From: Acidobacteriota bacterium
GTDB taxonomy: Bacteria > Acidobacteriota > Vicinamibacteria > Vicinamibacterales > UBA2999
Assembly (NCBI GenBank): GCA_963169195.1
Contig: CAUJDN010000119.1
Location: forward strand, 1-35,443
Length of the DNA: 35,443 bases
Reading direction: 5' to 3'
The translations under genes were made by a program, and so were the position numbers. The notes beneath the pieces are model-generated. The model ran no database searches. It was not told the DNA's origin and was given only the letters and a program-made list of their open reading frames with translations. Within the stretch, counting starts at the first letter, position 1; every line of letters begins with the position of its first letter. Positions 7,385 to 14,257 of this stretch are shown here, piece after piece.

Positions 7385-8398
7385 ATGCCTGCTGCAATTC
7401 GCGATGTAATGCCGGCATTCGAGCTGTTCCAGCCCACGAGCGTGGCGGACACGCTCGGGCTGCTGGAGCGGCACGGCGCCGATGCCTGGGTGATGGGCGG
7501 CGGCCTGGACACCTTCGACTGGCTGAAGGATCGGCTCCGGAAGCCGAAGGTCGTGGTCGATCTCAGCGCGGTCGCGGAACTGCGCGGCATCAAGGACGCC
7601 GGGGGCGGCATCGAGATCGGCGCCATGACGACGCTCACCGAGGTGGCGACCAACGCCCTCGTGAAGGAGCGCTTCGGCCTGCTGGCCGAGGCGACCGGCC
7701 TGGTGGCCTCGCCGCAGATCCGCAACCAGGGGACGATGGGCGGCAATGTCGCGCAGGATGCGCGGTGCTGGTACTACCGTGCCGGGTGGCCGTGCTATCG
7801 CGCCGGCGGGAACATCTGCTACGCCGACACGCCCACCGCGGTGAACCGCGAGCACGCCATCTTCGATGCGGACCGCTGCGTCGCCGTGAACCCGTCCGAC
7901 ACGGCGCCGGCCCTCATCGCGCTGGACGCGCAGATGGTGGTCCGTCGCGGCGCGAGCGAGCTGGTGGTGCCCGCGCAGGACTTCTTCGTCGGTCCGGGCG
8001 TGGACATCACGCGCCTGACGCTGCTGCGGCCGGGGGATTTGCTCACGGCCGTTCGCATTCCCGGCACGTGGGCCGGCAAGCAGTTCTATTTCGAGAAGGT
8101 GCGCGACCGCCAGGTGTGGGACTTCGCCCTGGTGAACGTGGCCTCGGCCATCAACGCCTCGGGCAACGCCATCAGCGAGGCGCGCCTCGTCGTCAACGGC
8201 GTGTCCGCACGGCCGTACCGCCTCGAGGCCGTCGAGGCGTTCGTGCGCGGCAAGGCGCGCGACGAGCAGACGGCGGAGCAGGCCGGCGCGCTCGCCGTGC
8301 GGGGCGCGCTGCCGCTGCGCCACAACGCCTACAAGGTGCCGTTGATGAAAGCCCTGGTGAAGCGGGCCATCCGAGGAGCGGGTGCATGGACTTCGTAA
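7385..8398 (+). CDS. FAD-binding subunit of molybdenum hydroxylase (CoxM/PaoB/HcrB-like)
   Basis: The 337-residue protein is the flavin subunit that passes electrons between FeS clusters and the acceptor. It shows the FAD-binding segments VMGGGLDTFDWLKD near the N-terminus and PQIRNQGTMGGNVAQDARC in the middle, then the CO dehydrogenase flavoprotein C-terminal domain. Four cysteines (C128, C137, C145, C165) lie in the insert that, in 4-hydroxybenzoyl-CoA reductase beta and PaoB, binds an additional [4Fe-4S] cluster. The spacing here is not identical, so that cluster is an inference. GAGGAA lies just before the ATG. Its end overlaps the next gene by 13 nt, showing tight operon structure. There is no signal peptide; it would be co-exported with the Tat-bearing subunit. 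Confidence 0.92.
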   Translation: MPAAIRDVMPAFELFQPTSVADTLGLLERHGADAWVMGGGLDTFDWLKDRLRKPKVVVDLSAVAELRGIKDAGGGIEIGAMTTLTEVATNALVKERFGLLAEATGLVASPQIRNQGTMGGNVAQDARCWYYRAGWPCYRAGGNICYADTPTAVNREHAIFDADRCVAVNPSDTAPALIALDAQMVVRRGASELVVPAQDFFVGPGVDITRLTLLRPGDLLTAVRIPGTWAGKQFYFEKVRDRQVWDFALVNVASAINASGNAISEARLVVNGVSARPYRLEAVEAFVRGKARDEQTAEQAGALAVRGALPLRHNAYKVPLMKALVKRAIRGAGAWTS

Positions 8399-9204
8399 CC
8401 TGGGCGCTGAGCCCCTGGGGTGAGAACATCCTCATCCGCATCTCGTGGGACCTCTTCTGGGCGTCCCTCGTGGGCGGCATCCTGTTTCTCGTCGCCCACG
8501 GCGGCTACATGCTCTTCTCGCCGCACCACAAGCGCGAGTCGGGCGAGGTGGACCGGATGGAGAAGGAGCGGGCCGGCCTGCCGGCCCGCATCGAGCGTCA
8601 CTCGTTCATGGCGCGCGTCTTCCACTGGGTGATGGCCGTCGCCATGCTGGCGCTGGTGTTCACGGCGTTCCTGCCCGTGGTGGGTGTCAAGTTCGCCTGG
8701 GTCTACTGGCACTGGATGGCGGGCATCCTGCTGACCGGGTCCATCATCTTCCACGTCATCCACGCCACCTTCTTCATGGACTTCTGGTCCATCTGGCTGG
8801 GACCGAGGGACATTCCCGAGGCCAAGGCCGAGATCATGCGCGACTTCGGTGTCGAGATCGGCGGACCGAAGCCGGGCAAGTACCCGCTGGGCAACCGCCT
8901 GTACCACTTCGCGGTCCTGGTGGCGGGCGTGGGCGCCATCGCGTCGGGCCTGCTGATGATGTCGCGCGTGCGCACCCCGATCTTCGAGCGCAACCCGTAC
9001 CTGATGGGCGATGCGGCCTACGGCCTCACCTACGTGATTCACGGGCTGACGGGCGTCGGGTTCGTCGGGCTCATCATCGCGCACATCTACTTCGCGCTGC
9101 GGCCGGAGAAGTTCTGGATCACCAAGTCGATGATCTTCGGCACCATCTCGAAGCGCGAGTACCTCGAGCACCACGACCCGGATCGCTGGGTCGCGACGAA
9201 GTAG
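8386..9204 (+). CDS. Membrane cytochrome b subunit (formate dehydrogenase gamma / cytochrome b561-like)
   Basis: This 272-residue integral membrane protein has about five hydrophobic helices (roughly residues 19-44, 75-100, 105-130, 172-195 and 212-238). Candidate haem-binding histidines sit in them: H80, H109, H123, H126, H174, H219 and H233. The pattern resembles the di-haem b-type subunit of formate dehydrogenase-N and hydrogenases, which hands electrons from a periplasmic molybdoenzyme to quinone. GAGGAG precedes the ATG at 8386, which lies inside the end of the FAD-subunit gene. Within this operon it most likely anchors the exported hydroxylase to the membrane and links it to the quinone pool. 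Most soluble xanthine dehydrogenase-family operons do not include such a subunit. Confidence 0.88.
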   Translation: MDFVTWALSPWGENILIRISWDLFWASLVGGILFLVAHGGYMLFSPHHKRESGEVDRMEKERAGLPARIERHSFMARVFHWVMAVAMLALVFTAFLPVVGVKFAWVYWHWMAGILLTGSIIFHVIHATFFMDFWSIWLGPRDIPEAKAEIMRDFGVEIGGPKPGKYPLGNRLYHFAVLVAGVGAIASGLLMMSRVRTPIFERNPYLMGDAAYGLTYVIHGLTGVGFVGLIIAHIYFALRPEKFWITKSMIFGTISKREYLEHHDPDRWVATK

Positions 9205-9205
9205 C

Positions 9206-9610
9206 ATGCCCACGGAATCTGCGCTGGATACGCTCCAGCAACGGGTGGACGCCATCGAAGGTGGCTACGAGTTCCTGCTCGCCTATGCGGCGCAGGGACT
9301 CGCCACCGACGAGGGCAATGCCAACAGCGAGCAGCTCCGGACCTTCCTCGGCCGCATGGACGAGGCCATCGGGGGCCTCGAGCCAGCCTTCCGCGAGGTG
9401 CTTGGTGCGTCCGCCGACGCCGCGGCCTTCGAGGACTTCCTGCAGATCCTCGCGCGCGATGCGTCCGGCGCGCGCGCGGCGCTCAAGATCGTCCTGACGC
9501 GCGCCGGCATCAGCTCGCAGCTGGTCGACAACCTCAACGTCTCCACGCACCTCCGCGCGGTCCTCACCGATCTGTTCCTGCTGGACGAGGCCGTGAAAGG
9601 CCTTCGGTAG
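9206..9610 (+). CDS. Small helical protein of unknown function, last gene of the Mo-hydroxylase operon
   Basis: This 134-residue protein is not recognised. It has no signal peptide, membrane helix or cysteine, is acidic and rich in Ala, Leu and Glu, and looks entirely helical (for example LDTLQQRVDAIEGGYEFLLA at the start and THLRAVLTDLFLLDEAVKGL at the end). Its ATG comes one nucleotide after the stop of the cytochrome b gene, so it is co-transcribed and probably translationally coupled. A maturation or chaperone role would suit the position, since no XdhC/PaoD-like cofactor-insertion protein is encoded nearby. That is a guess from context, not from sequence. Codon use resembles that of its neighbours. 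Confidence 0.75.
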   Translation: MPTESALDTLQQRVDAIEGGYEFLLAYAAQGLATDEGNANSEQLRTFLGRMDEAIGGLEPAFREVLGASADAAAFEDFLQILARDASGARAALKIVLTRAGISSQLVDNLNVSTHLRAVLTDLFLLDEAVKGLR

Positions 9611-9799
9611 GGCGCGCGCCGTTGGCGCGCGTGGGCCTCACTGACGTTCGGTAGGGGCCTCGCGGCTCGCGGCGCCCGGTAGGGGCCGCGCTTCGTGCGG
9701 TGGGAGTGCCACGGCGCGTCAGCCGCCGCCCACCCGGCGAAGGTGCGCCCACCCGCAGGGCCCACGGCGCGAAGCGCCGCCCACCCGGCGAAGCCGCGC
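9611..9799. repeat. GTGGGC-hairpin tandem repeat array B
   Basis: This spacer lies between convergent genes. The left half carries GTGGGC or GTAGGGGC words with GC-rich cores. From about 9728 the right half carries GCCCAC words, with the clearest unit at 9760-9784: GCCCAC, GGCGC-GAA-GCGCC, GCCCAC. Other cores here are imperfect hairpins. The inversion at mid-spacer is the same as in the array at 3276-3536. Confidence 0.7.
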
Positions 9800-11188
9800 C
9801 TACGCCGGCAGTGTCAGCGTGGCCCGGCAGCCGCGCGTGCCGGTGCGGTTCTCGAGGCGGAGCGAGCCCTCGTGCGCTTCGGCGATCTGTCGGCAGAGCA
9901 CCAGCCCGATGCCCGAGCCGCCTGCCTTGGTCGTGAAGAACGGCACGAACAGGTTGGCCGTGTTCGACAGGCCCGGTCCCTCATCGTCCACCCAGAGGTC
10001 CACCGAATCGCGGGACCGGCGCCACCCCAGGGTGAGGGCGCCGCCGCCCACTTCGAGCGTGGCGTCGGCGGCGTTTCTCAGCAGGTTGATGAAGAGCTGC
10101 TCGAGCTGATCCGGATCGCCGTTGACGGTGAGGTCGGGGCCGGGCCGCACCCGGACCGGAACACGCGTCTCGAGCCCCGCCAGCCGCTGCACGAACGGCT
10201 TCAGCACGATGGCGGCGGGCTTCGGGGCGGGCAGCCGCGCCAGGCGCGCGTAGGCACCCGTGAAGCGGCTGAGCGACTCGGCGCGCGCCGCAATCACCTG
10301 CAGGCCGCGCTGCATGTCCTCGCGCCAGTCGGGCGGCAGCGGGTCGCGCTGGAGAAGCGTCTCGATGCTGCCGGCAATGGACTTGATGGGCCCGAGCGAG
10401 TTGCCCAGTTCGTGGCCAATCACGCGGATGAGGCGCTGCCAGGCCTGCCGTTCCTGCTCGCGCAGGGGCCGGCTCACATCCGAGAGGACCAGCAGATCGT
10501 GGGGGAACCCGCCCAGGCGGAACGTGGTCCGCCGCACGTCCCACCGGCCGGCGCCTCCGCCCGGCGGTGTGAGGTCCACGACGCGTGGTGCGTCGCCGAA
10601 CCAGTCGGTGACGCCCAGTTCCCCGGCGGTGCGCCCGAGCATCTGCTCGGTGCTCCGGCCCATCAGGCGCTCGCCCGTGCGGTTGACGATGCGCAGGCGG
10701 TGCTCGGGATCGAAGGCGAAGACCGCGACGTCGATCTGCTCCATGACGGTCCGGAGCAGGGCGGTGGCCTCGACGGCCCCGAGGCGCTGCTCGTGCAGCG
10801 TCTCGGCGAGGGCGTTCACCTCGATGAGCGCGGCACCGAGCGGGTCGTCGGGATTCGCCGTGCGGCCGCGGATGCTGAAATCGTCCTCCCGCAGGGCCGC
10901 GAGCAGGTTGGCCAGCGTCTGCAGCGGCACCACCACCCGCGCGCGCACCGACGCGGCGAAGCCCACGAGCAGCGCCACGACGAACAGGGTGAGCGTCCAC
11001 TGGACCTTCGGCGTGTAGTCGCCGGTCCACAGCAGTGCGAGGGCTACCACGCCGCCCGGCAGGCTGGCGCCGAGCGTCAGCAAGAGGATGTGCTGGTCGA
11101 TGGTGAGGCGCTTCACGATCGGGCCGGGAGCCGAGACCGACGGCCCCCGTGGCGTGGACGGCGTGGATCCGAGAACGGACTGAGGCAC
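9800..11188 (-). CDS. Sensor histidine kinase, NtrY/PAS type
   Basis: This 462-residue membrane kinase would phosphorylate the sigma-54 regulator encoded just upstream. Two membrane helices (about residues 33-54 and 64-80) are separated by only about 10 residues, so there is no sizeable periplasmic sensor domain. A HAMP-like linker (81-135) and a PAS domain (about 145-240) follow. The H-box is VIGHELGNSLGPIKS with H259 as phosphoacceptor, the N-box is LFINLLRNAADAT, and DDEGPGL and FFTTKAGGSGIGL are the G1 and F/G2 boxes. All catalytic residues appear present. The start is a GTG at 11188. The 91-nt gap to the regulator gene contains degenerate TCCCGAC repeats. Confidence 0.92.
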   Translation of the reverse strand: MPQSVLGSTPSTPRGPSVSAPGPIVKRLTIDQHILLLTLGASLPGGVVALALLWTGDYTPKVQWTLTLFVVALLVGFAASVRARVVVPLQTLANLLAALREDDFSIRGRTANPDDPLGAALIEVNALAETLHEQRLGAVEATALLRTVMEQIDVAVFAFDPEHRLRIVNRTGERLMGRSTEQMLGRTAGELGVTDWFGDAPRVVDLTPPGGGAGRWDVRRTTFRLGGFPHDLLVLSDVSRPLREQERQAWQRLIRVIGHELGNSLGPIKSIAGSIETLLQRDPLPPDWREDMQRGLQVIAARAESLSRFTGAYARLARLPAPKPAAIVLKPFVQRLAGLETRVPVRVRPGPDLTVNGDPDQLEQLFINLLRNAADATLEVGGGALTLGWRRSRDSVDLWVDDEGPGLSNTANLFVPFFTTKAGGSGIGLVLCRQIAEAHEGSLRLENRTGTRGCRATLTLPA

Positions 11189-11239
11189 CGGGAACGCTGG
11201 ACGGACGGTTCGGGCAGCCGTGACGCCTGGCGCCGGCTC

Positions 11240-11272
11240 TCCCGACTCCCGACTGCCGACTCCCGGCTCCCG
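11240..11272. repeat. Degenerate CCCGACT phrase repeat
   Basis: About four and a half copies of a 7-8 nt phrase (CCCGACT, CCCGACT, GCCGACT, CCCGGCT, CCCG) lie between the regulator and kinase genes, just behind the regulator's stop codon. The same phrase recurs at 14221-14254. Confidence 0.6.
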
Positions 11273-11279
11273 TTCATGC

Positions 11280-12641
11280 TCAGAGCTTGTATCGTTCCAG
11301 CCGCCGATAGAGCGCGCTCCTCGACAGGCCCAGCGCGCGCGCGGCCTGGCTGACGTTCCCGTAGCGGGCCATGGCCTTCCTGATGAGGAACGCCTCCACC
11401 TCCTCGAGGCTCATGTCCTCCATGCGCGCGGCCGCGCCGCCGTCGACGCGCAGGCCCAGGTCCTGCGTGCGCACGGTGGCGCCGGTGGACATGAGCACGG
11501 CGCGCTCGATGGCATGATCCATCTCGCGCACGTTGCCTGGCCAGCGGTGGTCCAGCAGCTGCTGCATGGCCCCCGGGTCGAAGCCGGAGAGGCGCTTCCG
11601 GTAGCGCCGGGCGTGCTGGTGCAGGAAGTGGCGCGCGAGCAGCGGGATGTCCTCGCGCCGATCGCGGAGCGGGGGCAGGTGGATCTCGATGGTGTTCAGG
11701 CGGAAGAGCAGGTCCTGCCGGAAGCGGCCCGCCGTGACCTCGGCGTTCAGGTCCGCGTTGGTGGCCGACACCAGGCGCACGTTCACCCTGCGGGTCTTCG
11801 ACGAGCCGAGGCGCTCGAACTCCCCGGTCTCGATCACCCGCAGCAGCTTCTGCTGCTGGGTGAGCGGCACGTTGGCGATCTCGTCGAGGAAGAGCGTGCT
11901 CCCGTCGGCCAGCTCGAAGCGGCCGACGCGGTCGGTCTTCGCGTCGGTGAAGGCGCCCTTCAGGTGCCCGAAGAGCTCGGACTCGAAGACGCCCTCGGCC
12001 ATGCCGCCCGCGTTGACGGTGACCATGGGGCGGCCCGCGCGCGGCGAGACCGCGTGCAGCGCCTGGGCGACCAGGCTCTTGCCCGTGCCGTTCTCGCCGC
12101 TGACGAGCACGTTGGCGTCCGCGGGCCCGACGCGCGCGATCATCTCGAGCACGGGACGCATCGCGGCCGACTCGGCCAGGATGGCCGACCGGCCGTCGGC
12201 CTGCAGCGCCTGGTTCGCCGCTTCGAGCTGATGGCCGCGGCGCAGCGCGCGCCCCAGCTCGGTCTGCGTCCGGACGATGGAGAGCAGCCGCTCGTTGTCC
12301 CACGGCTTCTGGACGAAGTCGCGCGCGCCGCGGCGCATCGCCTCCACCGCCACGTTGACCGAGCCCCACGCGGTCATCACCACCACGGGCAGCGACGCGT
12401 CCGCGGTGTGGACGCGCTGCAGCAGCTCGAGGCCTTCCTCGCCGGACGTCGTGTCCCGCGCGTAGTTCAGGTCCATCAACACGACGTCGAAGTCCTTCTG
12501 ATCCAGCGCGCGCAGGATCTGCTGCGGCGACGAGGCGGTCTCGATCGCATACCCCTCCGGCTTGAGCAGCAGCCGGAGGGCCTCGATCACGTCCGGTTGG
12601 TCGTCGGCGATGAGGAGGCGCGGCGTGACGTCAGTTCCCAT
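11280..12641 (-). CDS. Sigma-54-dependent response regulator, NtrC family, with GAFTDA loop
   Basis: This 453-residue activator has three domains. The receiver (about residues 8-120) carries phosphoacceptor D57 in VLMDLNY and K112. The AAA+ domain (about 150-380) has Walker A GENGTGKS at 182-189 and Walker B FLDE at 251-254. The Fis-type helix-turn-helix (about 415-453) contains NVSQAARALGLSRSALYRRL. The loop that contacts sigma-54, normally GAFTGA, reads GAFTDA (229-234). The gene lies between the ABC ATPase gene, overlapping it by 11 nt, and the kinase gene, so regulator and transporter parts form one transcription unit. It probably controls this operon from a -24/-12-like site upstream of the adaptor gene. 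Confidence 0.94.
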   Translation of the reverse strand: MGTDVTPRLLIADDQPDVIEALRLLLKPEGYAIETASSPQQILRALDQKDFDVVLMDLNYARDTTSGEEGLELLQRVHTADASLPVVVMTAWGSVNVAVEAMRRGARDFVQKPWDNERLLSIVRTQTELGRALRRGHQLEAANQALQADGRSAILAESAAMRPVLEMIARVGPADANVLVSGENGTGKSLVAQALHAVSPRAGRPMVTVNAGGMAEGVFESELFGHLKGAFTDAKTDRVGRFELADGSTLFLDEIANVPLTQQQKLLRVIETGEFERLGSSKTRRVNVRLVSATNADLNAEVTAGRFRQDLLFRLNTIEIHLPPLRDRREDIPLLARHFLHQHARRYRKRLSGFDPGAMQQLLDHRWPGNVREMDHAIERAVLMSTGATVRTQDLGLRVDGGAAARMEDMSLEEVEAFLIRKAMARYGNVSQAARALGLSRSALYRRLERYKL

Positions 12642-13299
12642 CCACGACCCATCCGTCCTTCAGCGTGATGACCCGGTCGCCGTACGCCGCGTTCGTCTCC
12701 GAGTGGGTGACCTGGACGATCGTGGTGCCGCCCTGGTTGAGTCGCGTGAAGAGCTCCATGATCTCGCGGCCCTGATCGGAGTGGAGATTGCCGGTGGGCT
12801 CGTCGGCCAGGATGATCGAGGGCCTGGCGACGACGGCCCGCGCGATGGCCACCAGCTGCTGCTGCCCGCCGGAGAGCTGGTTCGGGTAGAGGTCCTTCTT
12901 CCCGACGATGTTGAAGCGGTCGAGGATGTCGGCCACCATGCCTTGCCGCTCGGCCTTCTTCACGTCGCGGTAGGACAGCGGCAGGTCGATGTTCTCGTAG
13001 ACCGTCAGGTTGTCCAGCAGGTGGTAGCTCTGGAACACGAAGCCCACGTGCTGCTTCTGCAGCCGCATGCGGTCCTTGGCCGACAGCTGGTGGACCGGAT
13101 CCTCGCCGAGCCAGTACTCCCCGGTCCACGCGCTGTCGTGCATGCCGAGGATGTGGAGCAGCGTGGACTTGCCGGCGCCGGACGGCCCCATGATCGACAC
13201 GAACTGGCCGTCGGGGATGTCCACGGTGACGCGCCGGAGCACGAAGGTCTGGGACAGGCCGTGACGGAAGGACTTCTCGATGTTTCGGAGTTTGAGCAT
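12631..13299 (-). CDS. ABC transporter ATP-binding protein, LolD/MacB type (second of two)
   Basis: This 222-residue ATPase belongs to the MacB/LolD/FtsE group that powers FtsX-like permeases. Walker A is GPSGAGKS (38-45), the Q-loop glutamine lies in FVFQSYHLL, the signature is LSGGQQQ (142-148), and Walker B is IILADEP (162-168). The D-loop reads NLHS where NLDS is usual, and the H-loop is VTHSE. The start [11 protein letters not shown] was chosen because it opens the ABC fold; the frame runs open to 13488 but that extension is low-complexity spacer. Its 3' end overlaps the regulator start by 11 nt. No partner permease gene lies next to it. Confidence 0.92.
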   Translation of the reverse strand: MLKLRNIEKSFRHGLSQTFVLRRVTVDIPDGQFVSIMGPSGAGKSTLLHILGMHDSAWTGEYWLGEDPVHQLSAKDRMRLQKQHVGFVFQSYHLLDNLTVYENIDLPLSYRDVKKAERQGMVADILDRFNIVGKKDLYPNQLSGGQQQLVAIARAVVARPSIILADEPTGNLHSDQGREIMELFTRLNQGGTTIVQVTHSETNAAYGDRVITLKDGWVVDGN

Positions 13300-13405
13300 T
13301 GCGGTCGGGTGGCGGAGGGTGAAGGGTCGGTCGCGCGCTTCGCTGGAACATAGCACGCCGGCCGCGCGGACGTCAGCCGCCGCGCGGCGGGAGCCGGCGT
13401 GGGAG

Positions 13406-13434
13406 GCGATTGCCGACTGGCGATCGGCAGTCGC
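13406..13434. repeat. Inverted repeat between the two ABC ATPase genes
   Basis: GCGATTGCCGA and TCGGCAGTCGC can pair over 11 positions (one T-G wobble or mismatch) around a 7-nt loop. It sits in the 160-nt gap between the two ATPase genes. With no T-run it is not a typical terminator, but it could be an mRNA processing or stability element. Confidence 0.4.
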
Positions 13435-13459
13435 CCATGGACGCGGCGCCGGCCGCCCG

Positions 13460-14164
13460 CTACACTCCGGCGCCCACGTTCTCTTCAACGACGCGGCCGT
13501 CGAAGAGGTGCACGCTGCGGTCGGCGTGCGCGGCGTAGCGCGGATCGTGGGTGACCATGCAGATGGTGGCGCCGCCGCGGTGCAGCTCGCGGAGCAGGTC
13601 CATCACGGCCTCGCCGTTCTTCGAGTCCAGGTTGCCCGTCGGCTCGTCCGCCAGCAGGATGGACGGCTGCCCGGCGACGGCGCGGGCCACGGCCACCCGC
13701 TGCTGCTGGCCGCCGGAGAGCTGCGACGGCAGGTGCTTGGCGCGATGGGCCATGCCGACGCGCTCGAGGGCCGCATTGGCGCGCTCGCGGCGCTCGGCCG
13801 ATTTCATGCCGCGGTAGATGAGCGGCAGCTCGACGTTCTCGAACACCGTCAGGTCACCGATGAGGTTGAAGCTCTGGAAGATGAACCCGATCTCGCGATT
13901 GCGGACCCGCGCCCGCTCCGAGAGCGAGAGATTGGCCACCTGGTGTCCGTTCAGCAGGTAGGTGCCGTCGGTGGGCGTGTCGAGCAGGCCCAGGATGGCC
14001 AGGAGCGTGGACTTGCCGCAGCCCGACGGCCCCGCGATGGCGATGTACTCGCCCTGCGCGATCTCCAGGTGAATCCCGGCCAGGGCGTGCGTCTCGACCT
14101 CGTCCGTGTAGAAGACCTTCTTGATCCCATCCAGGCGGATGAGCGGCTGCGCTGAAGCGTTCAT
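13460..14164 (-). CDS. ABC transporter ATP-binding protein, LolD/MacB type (first of two)
   Basis: The 234-residue ATPase has a complete motif set: Walker A GPSGCGKS (45-52), Q-loop FIFQSFNL, signature LSGGQQQ (149-155), Walker B ILLADEP (169-175), D-loop NLDS and H-loop VTHD. It belongs to the same MacB/LolD group as the other ATPase in the operon, but the two differ clearly in sequence, so this is not a recent duplication. It lies between the HlyD-type adaptor gene (93 nt upstream) and the second ATPase gene. In MacAB-like systems an adaptor, this ATPase and an FtsX-fold permease work together across the envelope. The permease is not encoded here. Its substrate is unknown. Confidence 0.93.
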   Translation of the reverse strand: MNASAQPLIRLDGIKKVFYTDEVETHALAGIHLEIAQGEYIAIAGPSGCGKSTLLAILGLLDTPTDGTYLLNGHQVANLSLSERARVRNREIGFIFQSFNLIGDLTVFENVELPLIYRGMKSAERRERANAALERVGMAHRAKHLPSQLSGGQQQRVAVARAVAGQPSILLADEPTGNLDSKNGEAVMDLLRELHRGGATICMVTHDPRYAAHADRSVHLFDGRVVEENVGAGV

Positions 14165-14180
14165 CGACGACTCCTTTGAA

Positions 14181-14254
14181 CCGGTGCCCGATGTCCGGTG
14201 CCCGGTATCCGACTGCTCACTCCCGACTCCCGACTCCCGACTTCCGGCCTCCGG
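14181..14254. repeat. Degenerate GTGCCCG / CCCGACT phrase repeats
   Basis: Two phrase types run together: CCGGTGCCCGATGTCCGGTG followed by further GCCCGGTATCC, and then about four copies of CCCGACT. They fill most of the spacer between the adaptor gene and the first ATPase gene. Confidence 0.55.
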
Positions 14255-14257
14255 GCG

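Noticed and set aside
4737..7418. An 893-codon minus-strand frame opposite the molybdopterin subunit.
   Set aside because: Shadow frame of a GC-rich gene; the sense frame has all catalytic motifs.
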